Assembly: GCF_001561995.1 (NCBI RefSeq)
Contig: NZ_LLWC01000012.1
Location: 1-61,186 of the forward strand
Length of the DNA stretch: 61,186 nt
Direction: 5' to 3'
Source: Polycladidibacter hongkongensis
GTDB taxonomy: Bacteria; Pseudomonadota; Alphaproteobacteria; Rhizobiales; Stappiaceae
Below are positions 16,167 to 25,677 of this stretch, one piece after another. The position numbers and the translations under genes are program-made. Within the stretch, counting starts at the first letter, position 1. Every line of letters starts with the position of its first letter. The notes under the pieces were generated by a model. The model was not told the origin of the DNA and searched no databases. It was given only the letters and a program-made list of their open reading frames with translations.

Positions 16167-17252
16167 ATGAATAGGTTACTATATTCACTGTCATTTTTAC
16201 TGTTAATCGCTTCGCAGGCTTATGGGCAGCCTGTGACCATCATGGCCTACAACGTCGAAAATCTGTTTGATGCCACTGACGATACGGGCAACCCGCGTGA
16301 TGACACCTTCCTCTCCTTGAGTGACAAGCAGCAGCGCGGCGCGGCACACCGCCAAGCCTGCCTTGAATACAACGAGGAGGGCTCGCGTTATTTCAAGGAG
16401 TGTATGGAGCTGGATTGGTCACCGGCCACCTATGCAAGCAAGTTGGCCAGTTTGCGTAAGGTATTTGCAAGCTTTGCCCCTGCGCCGCAGGTGATTGTTG
16501 TGCCAGAAACAGAAAACCGGCAGGTGCTTGAGGATTTGGTGGACGGGTCGCTTGCCGCAAAGGGCTACAACACCATTGTGCAGCTGGATACATCGGACGA
16601 GCCGCAAAGCCGTGGCATCGATGTGGGCATGGTCGCATCATTGCCCTTGACCGGCTCACCGCAAGCCATCAAGGTGTTTGACGCGGCGCATCCGGCACCG
16701 CAGGACTGCCGGCCGACGCGCGATATTTTGAAAGCGCAGTTTGAATTGCCAGGCGGTGAGGGGCTGACGGTGTTTGGCGTGCATTTTCCGGCGGGACGCG
16801 GCTATGAATGCCGCAAGGCTGCCATGCGTGTGTTAAATGCGGAAGTGGCGAAGTTGCCAACCGGTGCGTTGGCCGTGGCTGCGGGTGACTTTAACTTCAA
16901 CTGCGATGATTTGAAAAATGGTGAGTTTCAGGCGTTGGCGAAGGCAGGTGGTTGGCTGTTCCCGCCGGAGATCGCCGGTTGCCGGGCGCCGGGCAGCTCG
17001 TTTTACGGTCGCAATCAGACCTGGTCCTTTCTGGATATGATTCTGGTGAGTGAAAGCTTGAACCCGGAGCAGGTTCCGCCAAACAATTGGGTAGCAGATC
17101 TTGGGAGTTTTAGAACTGTGGTGACACAGCCCGGCCAATATATGGTTGATCCTAAATACAAGAATTTCAAGCCGCGCCGGTTTGATCCAGCCACTGGTGA
17201 AGGGGTGAGTGACCATTTCCCGATTGAAATGCAGCTGCTGCCCATTCGGTAG
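16167..17252 (+). CDS. Secreted endonuclease/exonuclease/phosphatase (EEP) family protein
   Basis: I chose the ATG at 16167 because it gives a clean signal peptide (MNRLLYSLSFLLLIASQAYG) and has GGGAG upstream. The mature protein of about 340 residues has the EEP catalytic motifs in order: MAYNVENLFD, VPETENR (metal-binding Glu), DVGMVASLP, VFGVHFPAG, AAGDFNFNCDD (Asp-Asn pair) and GVSDHFPIEMQL (Asp-His pair). This suggests a Mg-dependent nuclease or phosphoesterase exported to the periplasm or outside. Neighbours are the broken membrane gene (divergent) and the tRNA-Ser. It may be chromosomal or part of the prophage's right flank. Confidence 0.8.
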   Translation: MNRLLYSLSFLLLIASQAYGQPVTIMAYNVENLFDATDDTGNPRDDTFLSLSDKQQRGAAHRQACLEYNEEGSRYFKECMELDWSPATYASKLASLRKVFASFAPAPQVIVVPETENRQVLEDLVDGSLAAKGYNTIVQLDTSDEPQSRGIDVGMVASLPLTGSPQAIKVFDAAHPAPQDCRPTRDILKAQFELPGGEGLTVFGVHFPAGRGYECRKAAMRVLNAEVAKLPTGALAVAAGDFNFNCDDLKNGEFQALAKAGGWLFPPEIAGCRAPGSSFYGRNQTWSFLDMILVSESLNPEQVPPNNWVADLGSFRTVVTQPGQYMVDPKYKNFKPRRFDPATGEGVSDHFPIEMQLLPIR

Positions 17253-17600
17253 GCTGCTTTGCACCTCTACACTAGTTTAAAATCGTCAATCTCAGAACCA
17301 CATTTCAAGAAAAAATGTTCGATATAAAGCGCGTAAACAATGGCAACAGTCTCAGATTGATTTACAGTTCTTTAATTTAGTATGGCTGTATGTATATGGA
17401 GGAGTGTGGACGCGCCGTAAAAAGCAGAGAGTTTCTGGGGGCCAAACAAAGAACAACTGTTGGTAATCTGTTGGCACATTCAAACAAAAAGTCCCAATAG
17501 CTCTAAAAAAAGACCGATTTCAACCACGGTTTGTTCTTTTTTAAGCAACAAAAAAGCCCACTCGAAAGCGGGCTTTTTTTGTTTACTATCAATAGGATAG
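17253..17600. other. AT-rich intergenic stretch before tRNA-Ser
   Basis: This 348-base stretch has no supported gene. Short frames are interrupted by stops. It holds only the tRNA-side terminator at 17551-17580. Because tRNA genes are common phage attachment sites and a prophage lies to the left, an att site here is possible, but no duplicate of the tRNA 3' end was seen in the window. Confidence 0.5.
17551..17580 (-). terminator. Terminator downstream of tRNA-Ser
   Basis: GCCC-A-CT-loop CGAA-AG-C-GGGC flanked by A5 and T7 forms a hairpin with a run of T on both strands. It lies 20 nt beyond the 3' end of the minus-strand tRNA. Confidence 0.75.
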
Positions 17601-17690
17601 TGGCGGAGAGGGTGGGATTCGAACCCACGAGACGCTTCCACGCCCGCCGGTTTTCAAGACCGGTGCATTCAACCACTCTGCCACCTCTCC
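17601..17690 (-). tRNA. tRNA-Ser(TGA)
   Basis: The minus strand begins GGAGAGGTGGCAGAGTGG (acceptor and D stem) and has the anticodon stem-loop CCGGT-CTTGAAA-ACCGG with anticodon TGA. It has a long variable arm (GCGGGCGTGGAAGCGTC), the T loop GGTTCGAATCC and the closing CCTCTCC with an encoded GCCA end. The 90-nt length and long variable arm are typical of tRNA-Ser. Confidence 0.96.
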
Positions 17691-17988
17691 GGCTGTCGTG
17701 GTTGAGCGCCTTTTGCGCTATTCGGAGCCTCCTGTCAAGCAGCACCAATCATTTCCCACAGGATAGCCTTTGTCCCTGTCAAAACGCACCGGCAAAAATG
17801 CTCAAGCCACGAATATTTGCGTATTACGCCTATGATTTTTCTTGCCTTAATTATTTCGAAGGATTCTTTCTCTTATTTTTGCTAATATCTAGTCGTTGTC
17901 CTGTGTCACCACAAAGACCACTCATTGAATTTGCACCGAGTATCCAATGATCCACTCTGTTTTTTCGCCAGATATGAAGGATTGCACC

Positions 17989-19068
17989 TTGTCTTTTAGG
18001 CGTAGTCGTGCCTCCGCACTTTTAACCACCGTGGCACTGTGTGTAGCGGTTGCCAGTTGTGGTGATAGTGGTAAAGTCAAATTCTCTGAGGAAAAGTATG
18101 GCGTAGCCGCGAGTCCACGTGTTGTTGCCAACAATAAATCCGTGCCCAAGGGCGGGGGGCGAGCGGTGGTCGGCAAACCCTACAAGGTTGCAGGCAAATG
18201 GTATAAACCCAAAGTCGACCCGAACTATAGCAAGGTTGGTTTGGCTTCTTGGTATGGGCCCACATTCCATGGCCGCATGACTGCTAATGGTGAGGTGTTT
18301 GATCGCAACGGCCTCACTGCGGCGCACACTACCATGCCGTTGCCAAGCTACGCCAAGGTGACCAACCTAAACAATGGACGCTCTATGGTGGTGCGGGTAA
18401 ATGATCGTGGGCCATTCCACGGGAACCGTATTATTGACTTATCTGAGCGCGCGGCAACCCTGCTTGGCACCAAATCGGCCGGTGTGGGCAAAGTTAAGGT
18501 AGATTACATTGGGCGTGCGCCATTGCATGGCCGGGATGAGCGCTATCTGCTGGCCTCGCTTTCCGGTCCCGGTGCGCCGGCCTCCTCCGGTCACGGACAA
18601 ACCATGCTAGCCTTCGCTTCTGGGACAACAGGCGCTCCGGCGATCGTAGGTCCGGCACCTGTGCCCCATGCCCGCCCTTATCATCCCGCTGCGCCGGACC
18701 CGTATGTAGCTATGGTAGCTGCCGCAGATCCCGGACAACTCTACGAGCAGATGGGGCGCGTCGACGTGGCCGCAGTTCAAAGCTTTTCCGACCAGATTGG
18801 CGCCTACTTGCAAACACAGCCGAACGCGACCGGGCAAGCCGTTGCGCTGCCCCAGCAAACCACCCAAATCAATGGAACCAAATCGACCATTATCTACCGC
18901 AACACACCGCAGCCACCGCAACCGGCATGGCAACGCCCGCAAGATTCCGCGCTATCCTCTTATAGTGCACAGCAGCGCGTGGAAGCTGCAAGTCCGGCCT
19001 TTGATCACATTGAAGGGGGAATGGGACTGAAAGCGCTTTTGATTGCTTCGGCAAAACGTCAGCAATAA
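17989..19068 (+). CDS. rlpA: RlpA-like septal ring lytic transglycosylase, lipoprotein
   Basis: RlpA proteins cleave glycan strands lacking stem peptides at the septum. The TTG at 17989 is preferred: AAGGA lies 7 nt before it and it gives a short lipoprotein signal (RSRASALLTTVALCVAVASC). In-frame ATGs at 17947 and 17974 are alternatives. The lipidation Cys is about residue 24. The double-psi beta-barrel domain contains VGLASWYGPTFHGRMTANGE, TAAHTTMPLPSYAKVTNL and VVRVNDRGPFHGNRIIDLS, with the catalytic-region Asp-Arg. The C-terminal 150 residues are low-complexity (P, A, Q) with no clear SPOR domain. A D,D-carboxypeptidase-like gene follows, as usual in Hyphomicrobiales. Confidence 0.88.
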   Translation: MSFRRSRASALLTTVALCVAVASCGDSGKVKFSEEKYGVAASPRVVANNKSVPKGGGRAVVGKPYKVAGKWYKPKVDPNYSKVGLASWYGPTFHGRMTANGEVFDRNGLTAAHTTMPLPSYAKVTNLNNGRSMVVRVNDRGPFHGNRIIDLSERAATLLGTKSAGVGKVKVDYIGRAPLHGRDERYLLASLSGPGAPASSGHGQTMLAFASGTTGAPAIVGPAPVPHARPYHPAAPDPYVAMVAAADPGQLYEQMGRVDVAAVQSFSDQIGAYLQTQPNATGQAVALPQQTTQINGTKSTIIYRNTPQPPQPAWQRPQDSALSSYSAQQRVEAASPAFDHIEGGMGLKALLIASAKRQQ

Positions 19069-19192
19069 ATGTGTTTGAGTGTGCTGGCCCTTCGTTGCGA
19101 TGCCGCGCTCCGCTACACCGCAAAAAAAACACGCAAGGACGGGTCAGGGCTGCTGTGATATTCTGATGCGGAAGTAAAGAGGTCAAAAGCAG

Positions 19193-20407
19193 ATGGCGAT
19201 GCATACTCCGCAAAAGAATTGGCGAATAAGGGCAGGGCAGCAACTGCAAGCAGTAATAATTGCAGCTGCGCTTTGCTGCGGCGCTGGCAGCGCGGCGCTG
19301 GCCGTAGACTTACAGTCAAAATCTGCACTGCTCTTAAACGACACTGATAAAACCCTCGTGTTTTCTCGGCAAATTGATCGACGCATTCCCCCAGCAAATC
19401 TAACTAAGCTTCTTGTTGCTGCCACGGTTATGGATGCCGTGCGCAAAGGGGAAATCGCGCTTGAGACCACACTTAAAGTGAGCGAGCACGCGTGGCGTAC
19501 CGGCGGTGCACCAGCGCAAGTCACGACCATGTTCGCACGAGTAGGCTCGCTGGTGAGCGTTGAAGATCTGCTGCGCGGTTTGATTATCCACTCAGCGAAC
19601 GACGCGGCAATTGTGCTTGCCGAAGGCATCGACGGTTCACAGCTGCAATTTGCACAGCGAATGAACAAACTTGCGCAAGCAATTGGCATGGGCTCAAGCA
19701 ACTTTGTCAATCCCACCGGTTATCCCGATAAAAACCAGTATACAACCCTGCGAGATCTGGCACGCCTTGCCAGCCATATGGGCCGTAATGAAGCAGGCCT
19801 GACACGCCTTTACAGTGCGGAAGACTTCACATGGAACAAGATTCGCCAGCGCAATAAAAACGAACTAATTCGGGATATTAAAGGCTTAAATGGTTACGGA
19901 CAGGCATACTCCGAGGATGAGGGGTTTCTCGGCCTTGGGCGCATGCAGGTAGGAAACAAGCAGCTCATTGCCATTGTTTCCGGTGCGTCTTCCAAGCAAG
20001 ACCGGCTATCGGACATGGAATTGCTGCTCAATCCGGCCTCGAAAGGCTGGCGTATTCGTCCTTTGTTTGCAGAGGGCCAATATGTCGGCGGGGCAAGAGT
20101 TTATGGCGGAAAAAAGGACTATGTGTCGCTTGTAACCCCGGATGCGGTGGCAACTTTGCTAAATCCTTCGGTTAAGGAAGGGTACTCATTAGAGTACAGC
20201 TATGACGGCCCGCTAAAAGCACCGGTAAAACCCGGTGTAATCGTCGGAGAATTGCGGGTTATGCAAAAAAAAGACGTGATTTATCGCGCCCCGCTGGTTA
20301 CAGGTGAGGCGGTGGCACGGGGCTCGCTGAGCGAGCGGGCCGGGGACGCTGTCGGGGAGTTGCTCTACAAATCCACGCAGGGCCTCGTTAATCTTATTCG
20401 CCGTTAG
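19193..20407 (+). CDS. D-alanyl-D-alanine carboxypeptidase-family protein with lost catalytic motifs
   Basis: This 404-residue exported protein (hydrophobic segment 20-37) has the overall S11 peptidase (PBP5/DacC) layout: VSEHAWRTGGAPAQV, LIIHSANDAAIVLAEGIDGS, FVNPTGYPDKNQYTTLRDLARLA and the C-terminal beta domain. The SxxK motif reads N69-L-T-K72 (PPANLTKL), so the acylating serine is missing. The KTG triad reads L232-N-G234 (KGLNGYG). S134-A-N136 is kept. It therefore cannot work as a normal serine D,D-carboxypeptidase and may be a substrate-binding or scaffolding paralogue. It sits in the conserved rlpA-dac-tmk-holB-metG block, where an active enzyme is usual. Confidence 0.85.
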   Translation: MAMHTPQKNWRIRAGQQLQAVIIAAALCCGAGSAALAVDLQSKSALLLNDTDKTLVFSRQIDRRIPPANLTKLLVAATVMDAVRKGEIALETTLKVSEHAWRTGGAPAQVTTMFARVGSLVSVEDLLRGLIIHSANDAAIVLAEGIDGSQLQFAQRMNKLAQAIGMGSSNFVNPTGYPDKNQYTTLRDLARLASHMGRNEAGLTRLYSAEDFTWNKIRQRNKNELIRDIKGLNGYGQAYSEDEGFLGLGRMQVGNKQLIAIVSGASSKQDRLSDMELLLNPASKGWRIRPLFAEGQYVGGARVYGGKKDYVSLVTPDAVATLLNPSVKEGYSLEYSYDGPLKAPVKPGVIVGELRVMQKKDVIYRAPLVTGEAVARGSLSERAGDAVGELLYKSTQGLVNLIRR

Positions 20408-20427
20408 GCGAGCGCAAACGTTTTGGG

Positions 20428-21180
20428 GTGGCATTGGCGCATCAACATCAGCAGCTGCAAGGAAAGTTGATCACATTTGAAGGCGGCGAGGGGGCCGGGA
20501 AATCGACCCAGATCCGCCGCTTGAGCGAACACTTGCAACAGCGCGGGCTGCAAACGGTGGTGACGCGTGAGCCGGGCGGTTCTGCTGGCGCAGAGATGGT
20601 GCGTGAGGTGCTGCTATCGGGCGCTGCACGTGAGCATGGCCCCATGGTTGAAGCGCTGCTGTTTGCCGCCGCCAGAACCGACCATATAGACGAGCTGATC
20701 CGGCCCGCAATGCAAGCCGGCAAGTGGGTGCTTTGCGATCGCTTTGCCGATTCCTCAAGGGTGTACCAAGGGGAGGCAGGCGTTGCCAGCAACACCATCG
20801 AACGGCTGCAGGATGTGGCACTGGATGGCATTAAACCACACACAACCGTGCTTATCGATGTACCTGCCGAAGTTGGGCTGCGCCGCGTGGGTTCTCGAGC
20901 TGGGCAGGCACCTGAAAATGCGCCGGATCGCTTTGAGCAAGATTCGCTTGCCACCCACCGCCGTCGCCGTGACATGTTTTTGGCCATGGCAGAGGCCGAA
21001 CCAGACCGTTTTGTGGTTATTGATGGCACCATGTCGCCCGATCAGGTCGCCAGCAGCATCTGGCAGGCTATGGTACAGCGATATCCTTACCCGCTTGATG
21101 AAAAGGTGCAAAAACCGTCATCCAATCCGGCGAGCAAGCGCAGCACGTCACGGCGGGTGCGCTCGCGCCGTAAATCGTAG
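20428..21180 (+). CDS. tmk: Thymidylate kinase
   Basis: It phosphorylates dTMP to dTDP. It has P-loop FEGGEGAGKST (about 17-27), the DRF/RDRX region VLCDRFADSSRVYQG, REPGG, the TR(T/A)DH motif AARTDHI and the LID QAPENAPDRFE. The GTG start at 20428 has only G-rich sequence in front. The protein is 250 residues, about 30 longer than usual, because of a basic Ser/Arg-rich tail (SKRSTSRRVRSRRKS). It lies 20 nt after the carboxypeptidase-like gene and 15 nt before holB, so the three are probably co-transcribed. Confidence 0.95.
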   Translation: MALAHQHQQLQGKLITFEGGEGAGKSTQIRRLSEHLQQRGLQTVVTREPGGSAGAEMVREVLLSGAAREHGPMVEALLFAAARTDHIDELIRPAMQAGKWVLCDRFADSSRVYQGEAGVASNTIERLQDVALDGIKPHTTVLIDVPAEVGLRRVGSRAGQAPENAPDRFEQDSLATHRRRRDMFLAMAEAEPDRFVVIDGTMSPDQVASSIWQAMVQRYPYPLDEKVQKPSSNPASKRSTSRRVRSRRKS

Positions 21181-21195
21181 GTTCAGGAACGCGCC

Positions 21196-22227
21196 ATGGC
21201 CAAAGCCCCTATCATAGAAGTGGCACCGGAAGTAGATAGCCTCGAAAATGCCCCCTTGCCACGAGAACAGCAGGCGCTCTTCGCCCACCACGGCGCTGAG
21301 CAAGAGATGCAGGAAGCGTTTGCTGGTGCGCGCATGCACCACGCATGGCTGCTGGGAGGCCCGAAAGGCATTGGCAAAGCAACACTAGCCTTCCGTTTCG
21401 CCCGCCACATATTGGGGCAGGGAGAGGGGCAAACACCTCAACACACCACGGCACAAATCTCGGCAGGCTCTCATGCCGATCTTTTGCATTTGCGCCGCCC
21501 GTGGGATGATAAAGGCAAGCGCTTTAAACGGGATCTTCCGGTAAGTGAAGTGCGCCGAACCTTGTCGTTTTTCGGGTCAACCGCTGCTGGTGGTAACTGG
21601 CGCATCTGCATAGTGGATGCCGCAGATGACATGAATGCGTCGGCCGCCAACGCCCTATTAAAAATTTTGGAAGAACCGCCAAAGCAGGCACTGTTCCTGC
21701 TGCTGTCGCACAATCCCGGCCGCCTATTGCCAACCATCCGTTCCCGTTGTCGCCGTCTGGATCTGCGCCCGCTTTCTGCGCCGCAAATACTGGAAGCGCT
21801 TGCCGCCATGGGAGAGCAGGTGCCACAGGCAGGAGAAGACCGCCGCCGCCTCACCACACTTGCAGATGGCAGTTTGCGCAAGGCGCTGTTGTTGTGCTCT
21901 GGAAGTGCGTTGCAACTGGCAGCCGAATTTGAAGCTTTGATGGCGCATCCGCAGCAAATGGATTTTGCCGCCGCGCACAAATTTGCAGACAAGGTGGCCG
22001 CCCGCGGGGCAGAGGATGCATGGGAGACCTTTCAAGACCTTGCCCGCAATTTTTTGTCAGCCAATCTGCGTAAAGACACCGCCGCCACCGCATCCGCCCT
22101 TGTCACTTGGGCTCAGCTATGGGAAAAGATGGGCCACGCCGTGGTGCAGGCTGATGCCTTGAACCTTGACCGCAAACAAACCGTGCTCTCGTTCTTTATG
22201 GATGTACGCAGCGCGGCCCGCGGCTAA
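21196..22227 (+). CDS. holB: DNA polymerase III delta' subunit
   Basis: This is the clamp-loader subunit of the replicase. AAA+ features are [20 protein letters not shown] (P-loop-like), [27 protein letters not shown] (Walker B region with the LLK.LEEPP signature) and [26 protein letters not shown] (sensor 1/SRC motif: S-R-C). The 343-residue length is normal. Start ATG 21196 has CAGGAA upstream. It follows tmk by 15 nt. Confidence 0.95.
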   Translation: MAKAPIIEVAPEVDSLENAPLPREQQALFAHHGAEQEMQEAFAGARMHHAWLLGGPKGIGKATLAFRFARHILGQGEGQTPQHTTAQISAGSHADLLHLRRPWDDKGKRFKRDLPVSEVRRTLSFFGSTAAGGNWRICIVDAADDMNASAANALLKILEEPPKQALFLLLSHNPGRLLPTIRSRCRRLDLRPLSAPQILEALAAMGEQVPQAGEDRRRLTTLADGSLRKALLLCSGSALQLAAEFEALMAHPQQMDFAAAHKFADKVAARGAEDAWETFQDLARNFLSANLRKDTAATASALVTWAQLWEKMGHAVVQADALNLDRKQTVLSFFMDVRSAARG

Positions 22228-22316
22228 GGCCGACCACGCAACATAATTCGTCCGCTGCAGGGCTTGCCGCTTTCCACGCGGCCAGCTCCCAACAACACCG
22301 AGATCAAGCTCGCATT

Positions 22317-23870
22317 ATGAGTACCAAACAGCCCTTTTACATCACCACCGCCATTTCTTATCCCAACGGTGTGCCGCATATCGGCCACGCCTACGAAGCG
22401 CTGGCCACAGATGTCCTCGCCCGTTTTCAGCGTCTGGACGGCCGCGAAGTCCATTTCCTGACCGGCACCGATGTGCATGGCCAGAAAATGCTGCAAACCG
22501 CGCAGAAACTTGGTGTGACACCAAACGATCTGGCCAATGAAAACTCCATGGCGTTTCGTGAGATGGTGGCATTGATGGGGTGCTCCAACGACGACTTTAT
22601 CCAAACCAACGAGCCGCGCCACTATGAGGCGTGTAAGGCGATCTGGCAAAAAATGCTGGACAATGGCGACATCTACAAGGACAGCTACGCCGGCTGGTAT
22701 TCTGTACGCGATGAAGCGTATTATCAGGAGGGCGAGACAGAGCTGCGCGAGGATGGCGTGCGCTACGGCCCGCAAGGAACACCCGTTGAATGGGTTGAGG
22801 AGGAAAGCTATTTCTTCCGCCTGTCGGCCTATGAAGACAAGTTGCTTGCGCTTTATGAAAGCCAGCCAGACTTTATCGGCCCGGCCACCCGCCGCAACGA
22901 GATCATCTCTTTTGTAAAGGGCGGCTTGCGCGATCTGTCTATCTCCCGCACAACGTTTGACTGGGGCATTCCGGTACCCGGCGATGAAAAACACGTCATG
23001 TATGTGTGGGTTGATGCGCTGACCAACTATATCACGGCCCTTGGCTATCCGGATATGGATGGTGATATGGCCAAATTCTGGCCAGCAAATGTGCATGTGA
23101 TCGGCAAAGATATTATCCGCTTCCATGCGGTGTATTGGCCGGCGTTCCTCATGTCTGCCGGTGTGCCATTGCCCCAGCGCGTGTTTGCTCACGGCTTTTT
23201 GTTTAACTCTGGCGAGAAGATGTCTAAATCTCTGGGTAACGTGATCGCGCCAGCTGATCTGGTTGGTCAATACGGTCTTGATCAGATTCGTTATTTCTTC
23301 CTGCGCGAAGTGCCCTTTGGACAGGATGGCAACTACTCCCACGAGCAAGTGGTAGCGCGCATCAACGCTGATTTGGCCAACGACCTTGGCAATCTGGCGC
23401 AGCGCTCCATCTCCATGATCTTTAAGAACTGCGAGGGCAAAATCCCGCAACCCTCTGCGTTCTCTACAGCAGATAGCGAAATCTTGGGCATGGCAGATGC
23501 CATGCTGGAAAAGTGCCGCGTTCACATGCAGCGCCAAGAGATCCACAAAGCGCTTGATGTCATCTGGACGGTTGTAGGCAAAGCCAACCAGTATTTTGCT
23601 GGGCAGGAGCCTTGGGCACTGAAAAAAACCGACCCAGAGCGCATGAACACCGTGCTTTACACCACCGCTGAAATTATCCGTAAAGTGGGTATTCTCATTC
23701 AGGCAGTGATGCCGACATCCGCTGAAAAGCTGCTCGACCTTTTGGAAGTGCCGCAAGATGCGCGCAGCTTTGCCGCCCTGGAAGGGGAGGTTCGCTTGCA
23801 AGCTGGCACGCCGATCAGCAAGCCAGCAGGTGTATTCCCACGCTACGTGGAGCCAGAAGCCGACGCATAA
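22317..23870 (+). CDS. metG: Methionyl-tRNA synthetase
   Basis: This 517-residue class I enzyme charges tRNA-Met. The HIGH motif is in [17 protein letters not shown] (about 15-31). The KMSKS motif is in [18 protein letters not shown] (about 300). The zinc-knuckle cysteines of the long form are absent, as in the shorter alphaproteobacterial type. The anticodon-binding helical domain fills the C-terminal third; no tRNA-binding C-terminal appendix is present. A strong hairpin follows the stop. A large antisense open frame over this gene is a codon shadow. Confidence 0.97.
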   Translation: MSTKQPFYITTAISYPNGVPHIGHAYEALATDVLARFQRLDGREVHFLTGTDVHGQKMLQTAQKLGVTPNDLANENSMAFREMVALMGCSNDDFIQTNEPRHYEACKAIWQKMLDNGDIYKDSYAGWYSVRDEAYYQEGETELREDGVRYGPQGTPVEWVEEESYFFRLSAYEDKLLALYESQPDFIGPATRRNEIISFVKGGLRDLSISRTTFDWGIPVPGDEKHVMYVWVDALTNYITALGYPDMDGDMAKFWPANVHVIGKDIIRFHAVYWPAFLMSAGVPLPQRVFAHGFLFNSGEKMSKSLGNVIAPADLVGQYGLDQIRYFFLREVPFGQDGNYSHEQVVARINADLANDLGNLAQRSISMIFKNCEGKIPQPSAFSTADSEILGMADAMLEKCRVHMQRQEIHKALDVIWTVVGKANQYFAGQEPWALKKTDPERMNTVLYTTAEIIRKVGILIQAVMPTSAEKLLDLLEVPQDARSFAALEGEVRLQAGTPISKPAGVFPRYVEPEADA

Positions 23871-23891
23871 GGCGTCATTTCAATCTGCTAA

Positions 23892-23936
23892 AACGGAGCG
23901 GGGCAGGCCTGTGGTGCTCCCGCTCCGTTGCCTTTT
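23892..23936 (+). terminator. Hairpin terminator after metG
   Basis: An 11-bp perfect stem AACGGAGCGGG / CCCGCTCCGTT (23892-23902 with 23919-23929) is followed by GCCTTTTTG. The T-run is short, so partial termination before tatD is likely. Confidence 0.7.
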
Positions 23937-23988
23937 TGCCTTCTTCTGCCGCCACCCCCCCCAAGCGGCCACTTTCCAAGGACTGCCG

Positions 23989-24774
23989 ATGCTCGTAGAT
24001 AGCCATTGCCATCTGGATTTTCCCGATTTTGCCGAGGAGCGCGATGAGCTGATTGCCCGTGCCAAAAGTGCAGGTGTCGGGCTCATGGTCACCATTTGCA
24101 CGCGTGTGCGCAAATTTGATCAGGTGCAAGAAATCGCCAATGCCTATGAAGAGGTGTATTGTTCGGTTGGCACACATCCGCACAACGCCGCAGAAGAGCA
24201 GGATGTTACCCTTGAGGAACTGCTTGCACTGGCAAACCATGAGAAGGTTGTGGCCATAGGAGAGGCCGGGCTCGATTACTTTTACGATAAAGCCCCGCGA
24301 GAGGCGCAGGAAAAAGTGTTGCGCACCCACATTGCCGCCGCCCGTGAAACTGGCTTGCCGCTGGTCATCCATAGCCGCGATGCCGATGAGGACATGATCC
24401 GCATCTTGAGTGAGGAAACCGAAAAAGGGGCGTTTCCTGCGCTGCTGCACTGCTTCTCCTCAGGAGAGAAACTGGTGCAGGCCGGATTGGAACTTGGCCT
24501 TTATGTGTCGTTCTCCGGCATTTTGACCTTCAAGCGCTCGCAGGAGCTGCGAGATATCGCGGCCAAACTGCCCATGGATCGCTTGCTGGTCGAAACCGAT
24601 GCGCCTTATCTGGCACCCCAGCCATGGCGGGGCAAGCGCAATGAACCGGCCTATGTCGCCCACACCAACAAAGTATTGGCAGAGGCGCACGGGGTGAGTG
24701 AGGCAGAAATGGCCGCCGCCACCACTGCCAATTTCCGCCGTTTGTTTACCAAAGTCCCCGCCAGCGCTTTTTAG
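23989..24774 (+). CDS. TatD-family metal-dependent hydrolase (DNase)
   Basis: This is a 261-residue TIM-barrel hydrolase. Metal ligands are visible: DSHCHLDF at the start, GEAGLDYFYDKAPREAQ (Glu), LVIHSRDAD (His), LLHCFSSG (His) and LVETDAPYLAPQPWRGKRNEP (Asp). I chose the ATG at 23989, with CAAGGA 5 nt upstream; upstream in-frame sequence overlaps metG and its terminator. The pair metG-tatD is conserved widely. The MBL gene follows 35 nt later. Confidence 0.93.
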   Translation: MLVDSHCHLDFPDFAEERDELIARAKSAGVGLMVTICTRVRKFDQVQEIANAYEEVYCSVGTHPHNAAEEQDVTLEELLALANHEKVVAIGEAGLDYFYDKAPREAQEKVLRTHIAAARETGLPLVIHSRDADEDMIRILSEETEKGAFPALLHCFSSGEKLVQAGLELGLYVSFSGILTFKRSQELRDIAAKLPMDRLLVETDAPYLAPQPWRGKRNEPAYVAHTNKVLAEAHGVSEAEMAAATTANFRRLFTKVPASAF

Positions 24775-24809
24775 CGTAGCCTAAAGCATACTTGTAAAGA
24801 GGCCCGCAC

Positions 24810-25646
24810 ATGGACACACAGCTGAACATCACCATTCTTGGCTGTGGCTCGTCCACAGGCGTTCCGCGCATTGGTGGAGATTGGGGCAACTGCGACCCGC
24901 AGGAGCCCAAAAACCGCCGTCGCCGCTGCGCTTTGCTGGTGGAACGGCACGGACCGCAAGGCACAACAACACTGCTGGTTGATACCGGCCCGGATATTCG
25001 CGAGCAGTTGCTGGCCGCCAATACCCAGCACATCGACGCAGTTCTTTACACCCATGCCCATGCCGACCATGTGCATGGCATCGATGATCTGCGTTTCTTC
25101 GTTATGGTGTCAAAGCGAAAAATGCCTGTTTATATGGATGCCAGCACCAGCGAACGTATGATGCAGGCTTTTGGCTATTGCTTTGAAACCCCGCCGGGCT
25201 CCAGCTATCCGCCAATCATGCAGGAGCACCGCCTGCAAAGCGGGCAACCGCTGATCGTAGAAGGGGCTGGCGGGTCAATCCCCGTGCTGCCGTTTCTTGT
25301 AAATCATGGCGATATTGATGCCCTTGGTTTCCGTTTCGGCGGGCTGGCCTATTCGCCTGATCTGCATGATATTCCGCCTGAAAGCTTGCAGCTGCTGGCC
25401 AATCTTGATCATTGGATCATTGATTGCCTGCGCGAAAAACCCCACCGCAGCCACCTTTGCCTGGCTGATGCACTCGCGTGGCTGGAGCGGTTGCAGGTGC
25501 CCTCCGCAACCTTGACCAACATGCATGCGGATCTGGATTATAACGCGCTGCGTAGCCGGTTGCCGCAGCATATATCACCAGCCTATGATGGCATGGAGTT
25601 GCTGCACGAATTTCGCAACTATTGTGCCGAGAGTGCGAATTCGTAG
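24810..25646 (+). CDS. MBL-fold metallohydrolase (PhnP-like)
   Basis: This 278-residue metallo-beta-lactamase-fold phosphodiesterase candidate has the metal motif THAHADHVHGIDDLR (HxHxDH). It also has GCGSSTGVPRIGGDWGNC at the N-terminus, as in PhnP/RNase Z-like hydrolases, then FLVNHGDIDALGFRFGGLAYSPD and ATLTNMHADLDY with later His/Asp ligands. It follows tatD in the same order as in related genomes. The substrate cannot be told from sequence. Confidence 0.9.
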   Translation: MDTQLNITILGCGSSTGVPRIGGDWGNCDPQEPKNRRRRCALLVERHGPQGTTTLLVDTGPDIREQLLAANTQHIDAVLYTHAHADHVHGIDDLRFFVMVSKRKMPVYMDASTSERMMQAFGYCFETPPGSSYPPIMQEHRLQSGQPLIVEGAGGSIPVLPFLVNHGDIDALGFRFGGLAYSPDLHDIPPESLQLLANLDHWIIDCLREKPHRSHLCLADALAWLERLQVPSATLTNMHADLDYNALRSRLPQHISPAYDGMELLHEFRNYCAESANS

Positions 25647-25677
25647 GCCATAAAGCCAGAGCCAGAGAGGAGGGCGT

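Noticed and set aside
17253-17700. Prophage attachment site at tRNA-Ser
   Set aside because: A tRNA next to a prophage is suggestive, but no integrase gene or repeat of the tRNA 3' end is present in the window.
17531-17950. 139-codon plus-strand frame through the tRNA-Ser region
   Set aside because: It is read through a tRNA gene and its terminator, which explains the open frame.
22224-23801. 525-codon open frame on the minus strand over metG
   Set aside because: It lies wholly opposite a clear methionyl-tRNA synthetase, has no ribosome site or recognisable domains, and reflects codon bias of the real gene.
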